A stretch of 64,000 nt of DNA from Nitrospina sp. (GTDB lineage Bacteria; Nitrospinota; Nitrospinia; Nitrospinales; JACRGP01), in the NCBI GenBank assembly GCA_024648695.1, contig JACAVV010000024.1, positions 1 through 64,000 on the forward strand, read 5' to 3'. The translations under genes were made by a program, and so were the position numbers. The notes below the pieces were generated by a model, which saw only the letters and a list, made by a program, of their open reading frames with translations, ran no database searches and was not told the DNA's origin. Below are positions 1 through 9,102 of this stretch, piece by piece (within the stretch, counting starts at the first letter, position 1; each line of letters opens with the position of its first letter).

Positions 1-53
1 TTCCAAATCCACTTTTTATTTGCATCTTAAAGAGTGTGAGTTTAGGTTTAATC

Positions 54-73
54 ATAGAGATCAAGATCTCTAT
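54..73. promoter_or_regulatory. 20-bp palindrome upstream of ogt
   Basis: Two perfect 9-bp arms (ATAGAGATC and GATCTCTAT) are separated by AA, 60 bp before the ogt start. No T-run follows on either strand, so it does not look like a terminator. It could be a binding site for a dimeric regulator of the ogt-recO operon; this is inferred from symmetry and position only. Confidence 0.4.
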
Positions 74-133
74 AAATTGCTACTAAAAATCATCAAAAAA
101 CGACCTCTTAACTAGTCTTGTACCTAATTTAAA

Positions 134-667
134 ATGAAAACTCCAGTAACCAGAAACACCCTGGCCTATCATGTGTTCCCCTGCCCTTTTGGACTCATGG
201 GAATAGCCGTTTCGCAACGAGGCTTACGCAGACTTCGTATCGACCTGAAAAGAAAAGATGAATTCATTAAAATTTTGAAATCACTTTATGATGAAACCCC
301 TGTTTACAGTCCAGAGGAGTTGAAAGATTACCAAAATCAATTTGAGGAGTATTTTGCGGGGACGCGGAAAGATTTCACATTCCCTCTGGATTTGAACGAG
401 GGAACGCCGTTCCAAACAAAAGTCTGGCAAGTCTTGTCTCATATTCCTTATGGTATAACACGAAGCTATGAATGGCTTGCACAAGAGATAGACAACCCTC
501 AGGCCGCCCGGGCCACTGGCAGTGCCAACGGAAAAAACCCGGTCCCTATTGTGGTCCCCTGTCATCGGATCATTAAAAAAGACGGATCACTCGGTGGGTA
601 TACGGGCGGCACTCACATCAAGCAATATCTCCTGAATCTGGAAATGGGAACCAATGGCTCTGTATAA
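134..667 (+). CDS. ogt: Methylated-DNA--protein-cysteine methyltransferase
   Basis: Repairs O6-alkylguanine (and O4-alkylthymine) in DNA by irreversibly moving the alkyl group to its own cysteine. The active-site motif VPCHRII is present with the acceptor at Cys143, followed by the typical GGYTGG turn, and the DNA-binding part precedes it (PFQTKVWQVLSHIPYG). The 177-residue length fits the Ogt/MGMT family without an Ada regulatory domain. The last 14 bases overlap the start of recO, so the two are probably translated from one mRNA. Assignment is firm; whether it is autoregulated through the palindrome at 54-73 is unknown. Confidence 0.95.
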   Translation: MKTPVTRNTLAYHVFPCPFGLMGIAVSQRGLRRLRIDLKRKDEFIKILKSLYDETPVYSPEELKDYQNQFEEYFAGTRKDFTFPLDLNEGTPFQTKVWQVLSHIPYGITRSYEWLAQEIDNPQAARATGSANGKNPVPIVVPCHRIIKKDGSLGGYTGGTHIKQYLLNLEMGTNGSV

Positions 668-1409
668 TACCGAGGCGGTGGTATTACGGACCATCAATTT
701 TTCTGAAACTGACAAGCTGTGCACCCTGTATTCCAGAAACTTTGGAAAAGTAAAATGCGTGGCCAAATCCGCAAGAAGATTAAAGAGTCGTTATGGTGCG
801 GCGCTGGAACCTCTTTCCTATATAAAAACAATTTACTTTGGAAAAGAGGGACAAGAGTTATACAGGCTCAACCATTGCGATATTTTAAAATCGTTTCAAA
901 GCGTTCGGGAAGATATTGGCAAACTGTATACCGGGGTTTATTTTCTGGAGTTGGTAGACACTCTGGTCCACGATGGCGAAAGCGCTCCTCATCTGTTCGA
1001 TTTCATTCTGGAAGCCCTGCGCCAAATCCAGAAGCAAAAAGACCTGGAAATTTTGCGCCGGATGTTCGAAATTCGTTTTATCTCGCTCCTGGGTTATTTA
1101 CCCAATTTGTCCGTTTGCCTTATTTGCAAAAAAGAACCCGGAAAAAGTGGGATCGGTTTTAACTTCCAACGCGGCGGCATTGTGTGCCCTACCTGCCGAC
1201 CCAGGGAATTAAGCGAAACCCATTTTTCTGTCGGCACCTGGAATTACCTGAAAAAGTTACTGACTTTTGACATTCAATATTCGGACCGCATCAAATTGCC
1301 CAAGGCCCTGCAGGATGAAATCGAGCAAGTGACTCACCGCATGATATTATCTCATACCGGCAGGGAATTGAAATCATATCCATTCATCAAACAGATGGTC
1401 AGCCTCTGA
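654..1409 (+). CDS. recO: DNA repair protein RecO
   Basis: RecO helps load RecA onto SSB-coated single-stranded DNA in the RecFOR pathway. The N-terminal OB-fold region (LYNTEAVVLRTINFSETDKL) is typical, and a four-cysteine zinc site (CxxC near residues 155-158 and CxxC near 178-181) is conserved. The 251-residue length is normal. The ATG lies inside the end of ogt, linking a direct-reversal repair enzyme with recombinational repair in one operon that continues into ridA. Confidence 0.96.
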   Translation: MALYNTEAVVLRTINFSETDKLCTLYSRNFGKVKCVAKSARRLKSRYGAALEPLSYIKTIYFGKEGQELYRLNHCDILKSFQSVREDIGKLYTGVYFLELVDTLVHDGESAPHLFDFILEALRQIQKQKDLEILRRMFEIRFISLLGYLPNLSVCLICKKEPGKSGIGFNFQRGGIVCPTCRPRELSETHFSVGTWNYLKKLLTFDIQYSDRIKLPKALQDEIEQVTHRMILSHTGRELKSYPFIKQMVSL

Positions 1410-1436
1410 TCTTTTTTAGCAAACAGGAAATCCAAC

Positions 1437-1823
1437 ATGGAAAGAAAAGTGATTTTTACCAATAAGGCCCCGGAGGCCATTGGCCCTTACGAACAAGGAA
1501 TTCGTATGGGCAACCTGCTGTTCACCTCCGGACAGATTGCGCTCGATCCCGCTTCGGGAGACTTTTTATCAGGAAATATCGAAGCAGAAACCCAAAGAAC
1601 CTTGCAAAACCTGGATGCCATTTTACAGGCTTCGGGACTTTCCAGAAACGAGGTGGTAAAAGTTACGGTGTATATGCAGGATTTAGGGGAGTTCACCCGA
1701 ATGAATCAGGTTTACGGGGAGTATTTCGCACAGAACAAACCTGCCCGGGCCTGTGTCCAGGTAGCCGCCTTGCCTAAAGGGGCCAGAGTGGAAATGGACG
1801 CTATCGCCGTTTTTCCAGAGTAA
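1437..1823 (+). CDS. ridA: 2-iminobutanoate/2-iminopropanoate deaminase (RidA)
   Basis: RidA hydrolyses reactive enamine/imine intermediates from PLP enzymes to 2-oxoacids and ammonia, protecting cellular PLP enzymes. The 128-residue chain matches the YjgF/RidA fold throughout: IGPYEQGIRMGNLLFTSGQI near the N-terminus and the catalytic Arg in the C-terminal GARVEMDAIAV segment. It lies 27 bp after recO and 12 bp before a diheme cytochrome gene, so it is probably an internal gene of the same operon. Confidence 0.95.
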   Translation: MERKVIFTNKAPEAIGPYEQGIRMGNLLFTSGQIALDPASGDFLSGNIEAETQRTLQNLDAILQASGLSRNEVVKVTVYMQDLGEFTRMNQVYGEYFAQNKPARACVQVAALPKGARVEMDAIAVFPE

Positions 1824-1835
1824 GGGATCGTAAAG

Positions 1836-2090
1836 ATGGCCAAGAAAAAAATCAAAGGACAAATCAACTTTTACAAGGCGATGGCGATTCTTGGATTGCT
1901 ATTGGCAGGAGTGATCATCTATGGCTTTTTGGGGTCAGCGCCAAATCTCACCAATCACCCGTTTCACCAGGACACCTCATCGGAGGATAAGTGCCTCAAT
2001 TGCCATATGGTCAAGGTTGACAAAAACCCCATCATGCCGCACCGCCCCATGAGCAATTGCACCATGTGCCATACCGCTCCTGAGTCTTAA
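1836..2090 (+). CDS. Small membrane-anchored diheme c-type cytochrome (NapB-like)
   Basis: The 84-residue protein has one N-terminal hydrophobic helix (about residues 15-33) and two CxxCH heme-binding motifs, CLNCH and CTMCH, in a short periplasmic domain. The spacing and the MPHRPMSNCTMCH segment resemble the core of NapB, the diheme subunit of periplasmic nitrate reductase, but the chain is much shorter and keeps its anchor. No napA is nearby. It probably carries electrons at the outer face of the inner membrane. The partner cannot be told from context; it sits at the end of the ogt-recO-ridA operon. Confidence 0.85.
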   Translation: MAKKKIKGQINFYKAMAILGLLLAGVIIYGFLGSAPNLTNHPFHQDTSSEDKCLNCHMVKVDKNPIMPHRPMSNCTMCHTAPES

Positions 2091-2094
2091 ATTG

Positions 2095-2124
2095 AAAAAA
2101 GGGCTACGGCAATTTCCATAACCC
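2095..2124 (-). terminator. Intrinsic terminator for ugd
   Basis: Read on the minus strand, a 9-bp stem with two G-U pairs and a 6-nt loop is followed by six T residues. It lies 66 bp past the ugd stop codon, in the convergent gap with the diheme cytochrome gene. Confidence 0.6.
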
Positions 2125-2189
2125 TAATACTTTTTCAAGAACCAGAATATCCTGGATTAATTCTATTAAAACATCCTTATTGGGGATGG

Positions 2190-3587
2190 TTAATCTTCAT
2201 TCTGAAAATGGTCAAGATCGGGTTTTCCCAATGGATAAACATTGAACCCGATATCGTAAAGCGCTTTGTGGTCCAAAAGATTTCTTCCGTCGAAAATAGA
2301 CGCCGGTTTACTCATGCTGTCGAAAATTCGTTTATAATCGAGGTCTTTAAACTGTTTCCATTCAGTTACCAAAGCAATGGCATGTGCCCCTTCGGCGGCT
2401 TTATAAGGATCGAGTTCATATTCCACAGCCCCCTCCACACCTTCTAAATCAAGAGCCGCATTTTTCAAAGCATGGGGATCTGTAATGCACACATGGGCTT
2501 TTTCCCGCAACAAACTTTTACAAATGGTGATTGCAGGCGCATCCCGGGTGTCCCCGGTATCTGGCTTAAAAGCAAACCCGTATACGGCAATTTTCTTACC
2601 AACTAATGTATTGAACAGGGTCCGAAGAATTCGCTTTACAAACCGGTCCATGGAGTACTCGTTCATTTTTACCACTTGCGCCCAGAATTGCGCCACATCG
2701 TGCAAACCATAGAATTCGCACAGATAAACCATATTCAAAATATCTTTACGGAAACAGGAACCGCCAAACCCGACACCGGCATTCAGAAACTTGGCACCGA
2801 TACGGGTATCTTTTCCTATGGCTCTGGAGACCTCCTGAACATCGGCCTGAGTCATCTCACAAATTGCCGCGATGCTATTGATCGAGGAAATTCTCTGAGC
2901 TAAAAACGCATTTGCCACTAATTTGGACAGCTCACTACTCCACAAATTCGTGGTGATCACCCGTTCCCGAGGAACCCAATGAGTATACACCTCGACCAAC
3001 TGGTCGCGAGCTTTCAATCCTGACGGTGTGTCTTTAGATCCGATCAACACGCGGTCTGGAGCTTCCATGTCGTCAATAGCCGTCCCTTCAGCCAAGAACT
3101 CGGGATTCGAAAGAATTTCAAAATGAGTTTTGGAATCGTCGGAATGAAGAATTCGTTCCAGAGCCTCTGCGGCACGGACAGGAATAGTGCTTTTCTCAAC
3201 AACAATTTTATCGGACTCGGCCACCTCTTTAATCTGGCGGGCAATCTTTTCAAGGTACTGCAGATCGGAGGCTTTACCCGCACCTTCCCCAAAGGTTTTT
3301 GTAGGTGTATTCACGCTCACAAAGATAATATCTGCCTCTTTGATTCCCTTGTTGATGTCTGTGGAAAAAAACAGGTTTTTACCGCGAACGTTGAACACAC
3401 GCTCGTCCAGACCCGGCTCATAAATAGGCAGTTCGTCAGAGTTCCAGGCATCGATTCGCGGCTGGGAAATGTCCACCACAGTCACTTTGTACTCCGGGCA
3501 TTTGTTGGCTATGACGGTCATGGTAGGACCCCCAACATAGCCTGCTCCAACACACAAGATATTTTTCTTGAAGGTTTGATCGCTCAT
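2190..3587 (-). CDS. ugd: UDP-glucose 6-dehydrogenase, long animal-like type
   Basis: Oxidises UDP-glucose twice with NAD to UDP-glucuronate, a precursor for surface polysaccharides. Visible features are the Rossmann motif GAGYVGGPT near residue 13, the catalytic cysteine in GFGGSCFRKDI (about Cys278) and a C-terminal NAD/UDP-binding Rossmann domain (AVYGFAFKPDTGDTRDAP). At 465 residues, with inserts and wording close to the animal enzyme, it differs from the usual shorter bacterial Ugd. It stands alone, with a terminator on its 3' side and no glycosyltransferases around it. Function is firm; the animal-like ancestry is a recognition judgement that needs a tree. Confidence 0.94.
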   Translation of the reverse strand: MSDQTFKKNILCVGAGYVGGPTMTVIANKCPEYKVTVVDISQPRIDAWNSDELPIYEPGLDERVFNVRGKNLFFSTDINKGIKEADIIFVSVNTPTKTFGEGAGKASDLQYLEKIARQIKEVAESDKIVVEKSTIPVRAAEALERILHSDDSKTHFEILSNPEFLAEGTAIDDMEAPDRVLIGSKDTPSGLKARDQLVEVYTHWVPRERVITTNLWSSELSKLVANAFLAQRISSINSIAAICEMTQADVQEVSRAIGKDTRIGAKFLNAGVGFGGSCFRKDILNMVYLCEFYGLHDVAQFWAQVVKMNEYSMDRFVKRILRTLFNTLVGKKIAVYGFAFKPDTGDTRDAPAITICKSLLREKAHVCITDPHALKNAALDLEGVEGAVEYELDPYKAAEGAHAIALVTEWKQFKDLDYKRIFDSMSKPASIFDGRNLLDHKALYDIGFNVYPLGKPDLDHFQNED

Positions 3588-3611
3588 AGGATCTGATTCC
3601 CCAAAGTTAAT

Positions 3612-3654
3612 GAAAAAAAAAGAGGCCCGTTCCCAACCAGGATCAGGCCTCTTT
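3612..3654 (-). terminator. Intrinsic terminator after the c554-like cytochrome gene
   Basis: On the minus strand a perfect 9-bp stem (AAAGAGGCC / GGCCTCTTT) with an 18-nt loop runs into an unbroken T-tract. It starts 14 bp after the cytochrome stop codon and ends the transcript before ugd. Confidence 0.85.
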
Positions 3655-3667
3655 AAATTATTAAAGT

Positions 3668-4492
3668 TTATTTCTTATAATTAAAAGTTTTCTTCTTTTT
3701 ATTATAAGGTTTGGTTCCTTTTTTGAACCTGAGTTTACCCTTCTTAACTTTGAAATCCTCAATCACCAAGGGAGTTTTTTCAGATTGTGCAACTTCCTTA
3801 TTGCGGTCCTTGATTTTCTCAAGCTTCTGGTCTTCATTATCTTCGTTCCAGTACTTTTCAGTCGGGTGAACTTTCTTCTTACGTTCTTCAAAGTTGAACT
3901 TGTACTTGTCATGAACCTCAGGTTTGAAAGGTGTGTTGGGATGAGTATGACATCGGGTACAGACATTCGCATAATCCCAACGCTGACCATATTTCTCCGT
4001 TTCCGCCTTTTTGAAATCACCTTTGGTGTTTTTCATAACAATACGGAACTGGGAACCACCGGCAACTGAATGACACATTTCACAACCGACCTGTTCCTTA
4101 TTAGGCTCTTCCGGATCGATTTTTGTACTGGTGTCTTTTCCTTTTTTATTTTTACTACCCGCTGGTTTGAATCCTCCCCGTTGCTTATACCCGGTAGTAT
4201 GGCAACGCAAGCACAAAGGGGTGGTGGTGTAATCTTTTTCCGGATCCAGTTTTACGCGCTCTTTGGCCTCTTTCCGGACTCCAGGCTTCAACAGCTCATA
4301 AGTATTGCCATGGGGCGAATCTTTCCAGGCCTGATAATAAGGGTCGTGACAACTTCCATTACATTTAACAGCGCCTACATATTTTGGTTTTTTCGGGATT
4401 TTTTTCTTTTTGGCATGGACTGTACCTGATGCTCCAAGGATCAGGGAAATGGAAATCAAGAACAGACTTAAAATTTTCAACGATCTACCCAT
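3668..4492 (-). CDS. Tetraheme cytochrome c554-like periplasmic protein
   Basis: A 274-residue exported protein with a cleavable signal peptide (residues 1-27, ending VHAKK). It has four heme motifs: one CNGSCH (CX3CH) followed by CLRCH, CEMCH and CTRCH. The CX3CH first site, the following SPHGNTY segment and the heme spacing match the cytochrome c554/multiheme family that takes electrons from hydroxylamine oxidoreductase in nitrifiers. The C-terminal 80 residues are very lysine-rich and carry no heme. It is a single-gene unit with its own promoter, a putative operator and a strong terminator. Its electron donor is not evident here; a nitrogen-cycle role is inference. Confidence 0.85.
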   Translation of the reverse strand: MGRSLKILSLFLISISLILGASGTVHAKKKKIPKKPKYVGAVKCNGSCHDPYYQAWKDSPHGNTYELLKPGVRKEAKERVKLDPEKDYTTTPLCLRCHTTGYKQRGGFKPAGSKNKKGKDTSTKIDPEEPNKEQVGCEMCHSVAGGSQFRIVMKNTKGDFKKAETEKYGQRWDYANVCTRCHTHPNTPFKPEVHDKYKFNFEERKKKVHPTEKYWNEDNEDQKLEKIKDRNKEVAQSEKTPLVIEDFKVKKGKLRFKKGTKPYNKKKKTFNYKK

Positions 4493-4550
4493 ATTACCTC
4501 CTGGTAATGGTAATTGGTCATGATAATGGTTACTAAATGTTAAACAGAAG

Positions 4551-4589
4551 TGCGGGAAGGATAATATAAAAATTCCCGCAAAGGTTCAA
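4551..4589 (-). promoter_or_regulatory. Sigma-70 promoter with overlapping operator for the cytochrome gene
   Basis: On the minus strand TTGAAC (4589-4584) and TATTAT (4566-4561) are spaced 17 bp apart, 69 bp before the cytochrome ATG. A perfect 8-bp inverted repeat, TGCGGGAA / TTCCCGCA (4580-4573 and 4558-4551, 14-bp spacer), brackets the -10 box, so a bound dimer would block polymerase. The arrangement suggests a repressor-controlled promoter; the regulator is not identified. Confidence 0.6.
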
Positions 4590-4637
4590 CCTATATTTTT
4601 GATGGGAGGTTGTTTTTTCAATCCTTTAAGAGGTAAA

Positions 4638-4730
4638 ATGCAAAACCTTCAAGACTTTTCATCGGCCACATGGGCCAACCCGCAGGCTGACTCCATAATT
4701 CCCTTAATAATAATGATAGCACCATTTTAA
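4638..4730 (+). CDS. Possible 30-residue leader peptide upstream of queA
   Basis: ATG at 4638 follows an AAGAGG ribosome-binding site by 4 nt and opens a 30-codon frame ending at TAA 4728-4730, 16 bp before the TTG start of queA. The C-terminus is hydrophobic (SIIPLIIMIAPF). QueA itself has a weak ribosome-binding site, so translation coupling through this frame is conceivable. There is no homology evidence, and chance is a real alternative for a frame this short. Confidence 0.25.
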   Translation: MQNLQDFSSATWANPQADSIIPLIIMIAPF

Positions 4731-4746
4731 AGGTTTATACAAGATT

Positions 4747-5793
4747 TTGAAGCTTTCTGATTACGATTTTGACCTCCCGCAAGAGCTTATTGCGCAAACC
4801 CCCACACCGGACCGTGGCCAATCCCGCTTGATGGTTGTAAACAGAACCTTGGGAACGATAGTTCATGAGACATTTGAAAACCTTCATAACTATTTAGGGT
4901 TCGAACCCTTGATGGTTTTCAACAACACCCGCGTCCTTCCGGCAAAACTTTTGGGTATTATAAAAAATTCAGGAAAAACGATGGAACTGCTTCTGGTCCG
5001 AGAATTAGAGCCCGGCTTGTGGACCTGTCTGGTAAAAGGGCTGGGAAAATTGAAACCTGGGTGTGAATTGAGTTTTGATAATGAAAACTTTCACGCAACC
5101 TTGATAAATAAAATGGATGGACAAGGCGTTTTTAAATTCAAAGGACCGTCCCATTCACACTCTCTCCTCCAAAAAGTTGGACGGATGCCCCTGCCTCCCT
5201 ATATCCACAGGGAACCGCCGGAAAAGGACGATTTTATTCAGTTAGACCGAGAGCGTTACCAAACCGTATTCGCTTCCAAATCAGGGGCCATTGCGGCGCC
5301 TACAGCAGGGCTTCATTTTTCAGAAAGCTATCTAAAGTATATTCGAGAAAATTATGCGCAAATACTTGAAATTACACTACATGTTGGTTTAGGGACATTC
5401 AAGAATATCAGACAGGAAAACTACAGACTCCATACTATGGATAAGGAGGAATACACTATTCTTGAAAAGGACTGGAACAGGCTGTACCAATCCAGAAAGG
5501 AATCGCAAAGGATCCTTGCGGTGGGAACCACGTCAACCCGGGTTCTGGAGTCCATTATCCTGAATGGTCTGAGAAAAAGCGATCAAACAGGGTGGACACA
5601 GATTTTCCTGTACCCAGGGAAATGCTTCAGAAACGTTAATCATCTTTTGACAAATTTTCATTTGCCAAAATCGACCTTGTTTCTGCTGGTCAATGCGTTT
5701 GCAGGAAAACGCCTGATGGAGCAGGCTTATAAAAAAGCTATCCGGGAAAAGTACCGTTTTTTCAGTTACGGGGACGCAATGCTGATTCTTTAA
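4747..5793 (+). CDS. queA: tRNA preQ1(34) S-adenosylmethionine ribosyltransferase-isomerase
   Basis: Transfers and rearranges the ribosyl moiety of SAM onto preQ1 at the wobble position of tRNA(Asp, Asn, His, Tyr), giving epoxyqueuosine. The 348-residue chain is the usual length and begins with the family signature LSDYDFDLPQELIAQTP. Other hallmarks are GAIAAPTAGLHFS, HVGLGTFKNI, TTSTRVLES and TNFHLPKSTLFLLV. The start is a TTG codon, chosen because the KLSDYDFDLP signature begins directly after it. No other queuosine gene is in the window. Confidence 0.97.
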   Translation: MKLSDYDFDLPQELIAQTPTPDRGQSRLMVVNRTLGTIVHETFENLHNYLGFEPLMVFNNTRVLPAKLLGIIKNSGKTMELLLVRELEPGLWTCLVKGLGKLKPGCELSFDNENFHATLINKMDGQGVFKFKGPSHSHSLLQKVGRMPLPPYIHREPPEKDDFIQLDRERYQTVFASKSGAIAAPTAGLHFSESYLKYIRENYAQILEITLHVGLGTFKNIRQENYRLHTMDKEEYTILEKDWNRLYQSRKESQRILAVGTTSTRVLESIILNGLRKSDQTGWTQIFLYPGKCFRNVNHLLTNFHLPKSTLFLLVNAFAGKRLMEQAYKKAIREKYRFFSYGDAMLIL

Positions 5794-5813
5794 AAACGAA
5801 AAAGAGAAGAGAC

Positions 5814-6110
5814 TTAATCCTCAACCTTGTCGTCCAGATTTACAGCAGATTTAAAATGTTTACCCGATTTGAACCGAACCACTTTGCGGGCTGAAATTTC
5901 CGCTTCCTCTCCGGTTTTGGGGTTCCGACCAACGCGCTTGTTCTTTTGCTTGACCTGGAACGTCCCAAACCGCCTCAATATGACAGCTTCTCCCTGACTG
6001 AGCGATTCCTTTATCAAATCAATGACCGTCTCAACCGCTTCCTCTGCTTTGGCTCGAGGCAAGCTGGCTTGATTAGAAACATGATTGATAATATCTTGCT
6101 TAGTCATCAT
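5814..6110 (-). CDS. IHF/HU family DNA-bending protein
   Basis: A 98-residue histone-like protein with the complete family fold: N-terminal helix-turn-helix dimer region (TKQDIINHVS), the FGTFQVKQKN strand and the GRNPKTGEE arm that inserts into the minor groove. The acidic tail and the VILRRFGTF segment look closer to IHF-alpha than to HU. An AAGGGGGG ribosome-binding site abuts two consecutive ATGs, and the second (6107) has the better spacing. IHF-type bending often assists sigma-54 promoters, such as those seen elsewhere in this window; any direct link is inference. Confidence 0.93.
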   Translation of the reverse strand: MMTKQDIINHVSNQASLPRAKAEEAVETVIDLIKESLSQGEAVILRRFGTFQVKQKNKRVGRNPKTGEEAEISARKVVRFKSGKHFKSAVNLDDKVED

Positions 6111-6530
6111 CCCCCCTTAAGGTTATAAATAGAGATTTTTTAATATTGGCCAAACCGCTATCTCCTTTTAATTGCATGGAAAACCTACCGAGATCATGGT
6201 ACCCGAAAAGCCATGCTGAAATAACATTAAGAGGGTTGTTTAATCCAAGTTTTTAAATCAGTTATAAAAGACTTTTTTAGCGCTCAGATTAAAGTGTTCT
6301 CGATGCGATTTCTATTCAGCTATATTCGGATAATTCTACTGTAACACTTATAACCAAAATTTCAATATCTTAATGTGATAATTAGTGGATTTTTTTTACA
6401 GTCTGGGCTCCGCAAAAAGCGCGAAAATCAACCAGAACGACCTCTTCAACAAAATTTCCACCTTTAAAAACAACAGGTTATATAAAAACTTTTCAATAAA
6501 AACTTTAAAGCCTTTATTATCAAGTACTTC
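6111..6530. other. Intergenic region, no gene seen
   Basis: AT-rich stretch between the IHF/HU gene and the end of ftsB. It probably contains the promoter of the IHF/HU gene, but I cannot pick boxes with confidence. A weak 6-bp inverted repeat (GCATGG at 6174, CCATGC at 6211) is the only symmetry noticed. A 66-codon frame at 6385-6585 enters ftsB antisense and has no coding character. Confidence 0.5.
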
Positions 6531-6853
6531 TCAGGGCAATGTGGATGCGATGGGTGGCAGATCCGATTTTTTGACCAGCTTGTAAACGGTCTCACGTTCT
6601 TTAATTAAATCGAGTTTTTCACGGGCTATTTTTTCAATAGCCAGTGGATTCGATTTCAACTCTTCTATTTCCTTTCTTGCTTGAATATTTTCTTCGCGGA
6701 GGGAGATGTTTTGCTTTTCCAAATCGTTTAATTTTTCTTTAACCTGATAGACCGTAAGGATTCCGTCTTTATGAAAAACAGCAATCACCATCAACACAAA
6801 AAATATGGCAACCGAGCTTATACCAAAGCGCTGGAATTTATTTAAATCTTTCA

Positions 6854-6854
<1 letters not shown>
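6531..6854 (-). CDS. ftsB: Septum formation initiator, FtsB/DivIC family
   Basis: A 107-residue bitopic division protein: short cytoplasmic N-terminus, one transmembrane helix (about residues 11-27), then a periplasmic coiled coil (about 33-68) and the conserved NPLAIEKIAREKLDLIKERE segment of FtsB/DivIC. It would bridge FtsL and FtsQ in the divisome. Its ATG shares one base with the eno stop (TGATG), so translation is coupled to enolase. The eno-ftsB pairing is common in bacteria. Confidence 0.9.
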
Positions 6855-8718
<1,864 letters not shown>

Positions 8719-8886
8719 ATGAATCAGACAGTAAAATTTTCAAGCTTACCCAAAGGAAACCAGATTGAAGCTGTTGTCGTCCCGGAAAAAAAATCCAGGC
8801 GAATCAAGGTTTCCGGTCCTTTTTCCGGAATGGGTTGTGTTTATAGTTTTTACGTCGTTATAGCTATGTATGCTCTTTATTTTTAA
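8719..8886 (+). CDS. Small hydrophobic-tailed protein, 55 residues, unknown
   Basis: ATG at 8719 is preceded by AAGGA at 8706-8710 (8-nt spacing) and opens 55 codons to TAA at 8884-8886. The N-terminal half is polar and basic (EKKSRRIK). The C-terminal segment (about residues 38-55, GMGCVYSFYVVIAMYALYF) is long and hydrophobic enough to be a membrane helix. A candidate promoter lies 68 bp upstream. I do not recognise a family. Support is the ribosome-binding site, promoter-like boxes and the otherwise empty 960-bp gap. Confidence 0.45.
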   Translation: MNQTVKFSSLPKGNQIEAVVVPEKKSRRIKVSGPFSGMGCVYSFYVVIAMYALYF

Positions 8887-9102
8887 CGAATACACCGGAT
8901 CACGTTTAATTCAACCCTTCCCCTAACAATAAATGCCTGTCCTCTCAGGCTATCAAGATTCGGCAAAATCATTTTCGGGAAAACTTTTAGCAATGCAATC
9001 CTAACCCGTTTGTTCTTCAGGAAATAAGGATTTAGCTATCCCCTACCACTGTATATTTTCCAAAAACTCTTTCCCTATCCTCAAGTGATACCACTTTGCA
9101 TT

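Noticed and set aside
2101-2124. Hairpin considered as a plus-strand terminator for the diheme cytochrome operon
   Set aside because: On the plus strand two positions of the stem mismatch and no T-run follows; it fits the minus strand only.
3123-3596. 157-codon plus-strand frame
   Set aside because: It lies entirely antisense to ugd, which has full catalytic motifs; no ribosome-binding site or family match.
6385-6585. 66-codon plus-strand frame before ftsB
   Set aside because: It enters ftsB antisense, has no ribosome-binding site and no coding character.
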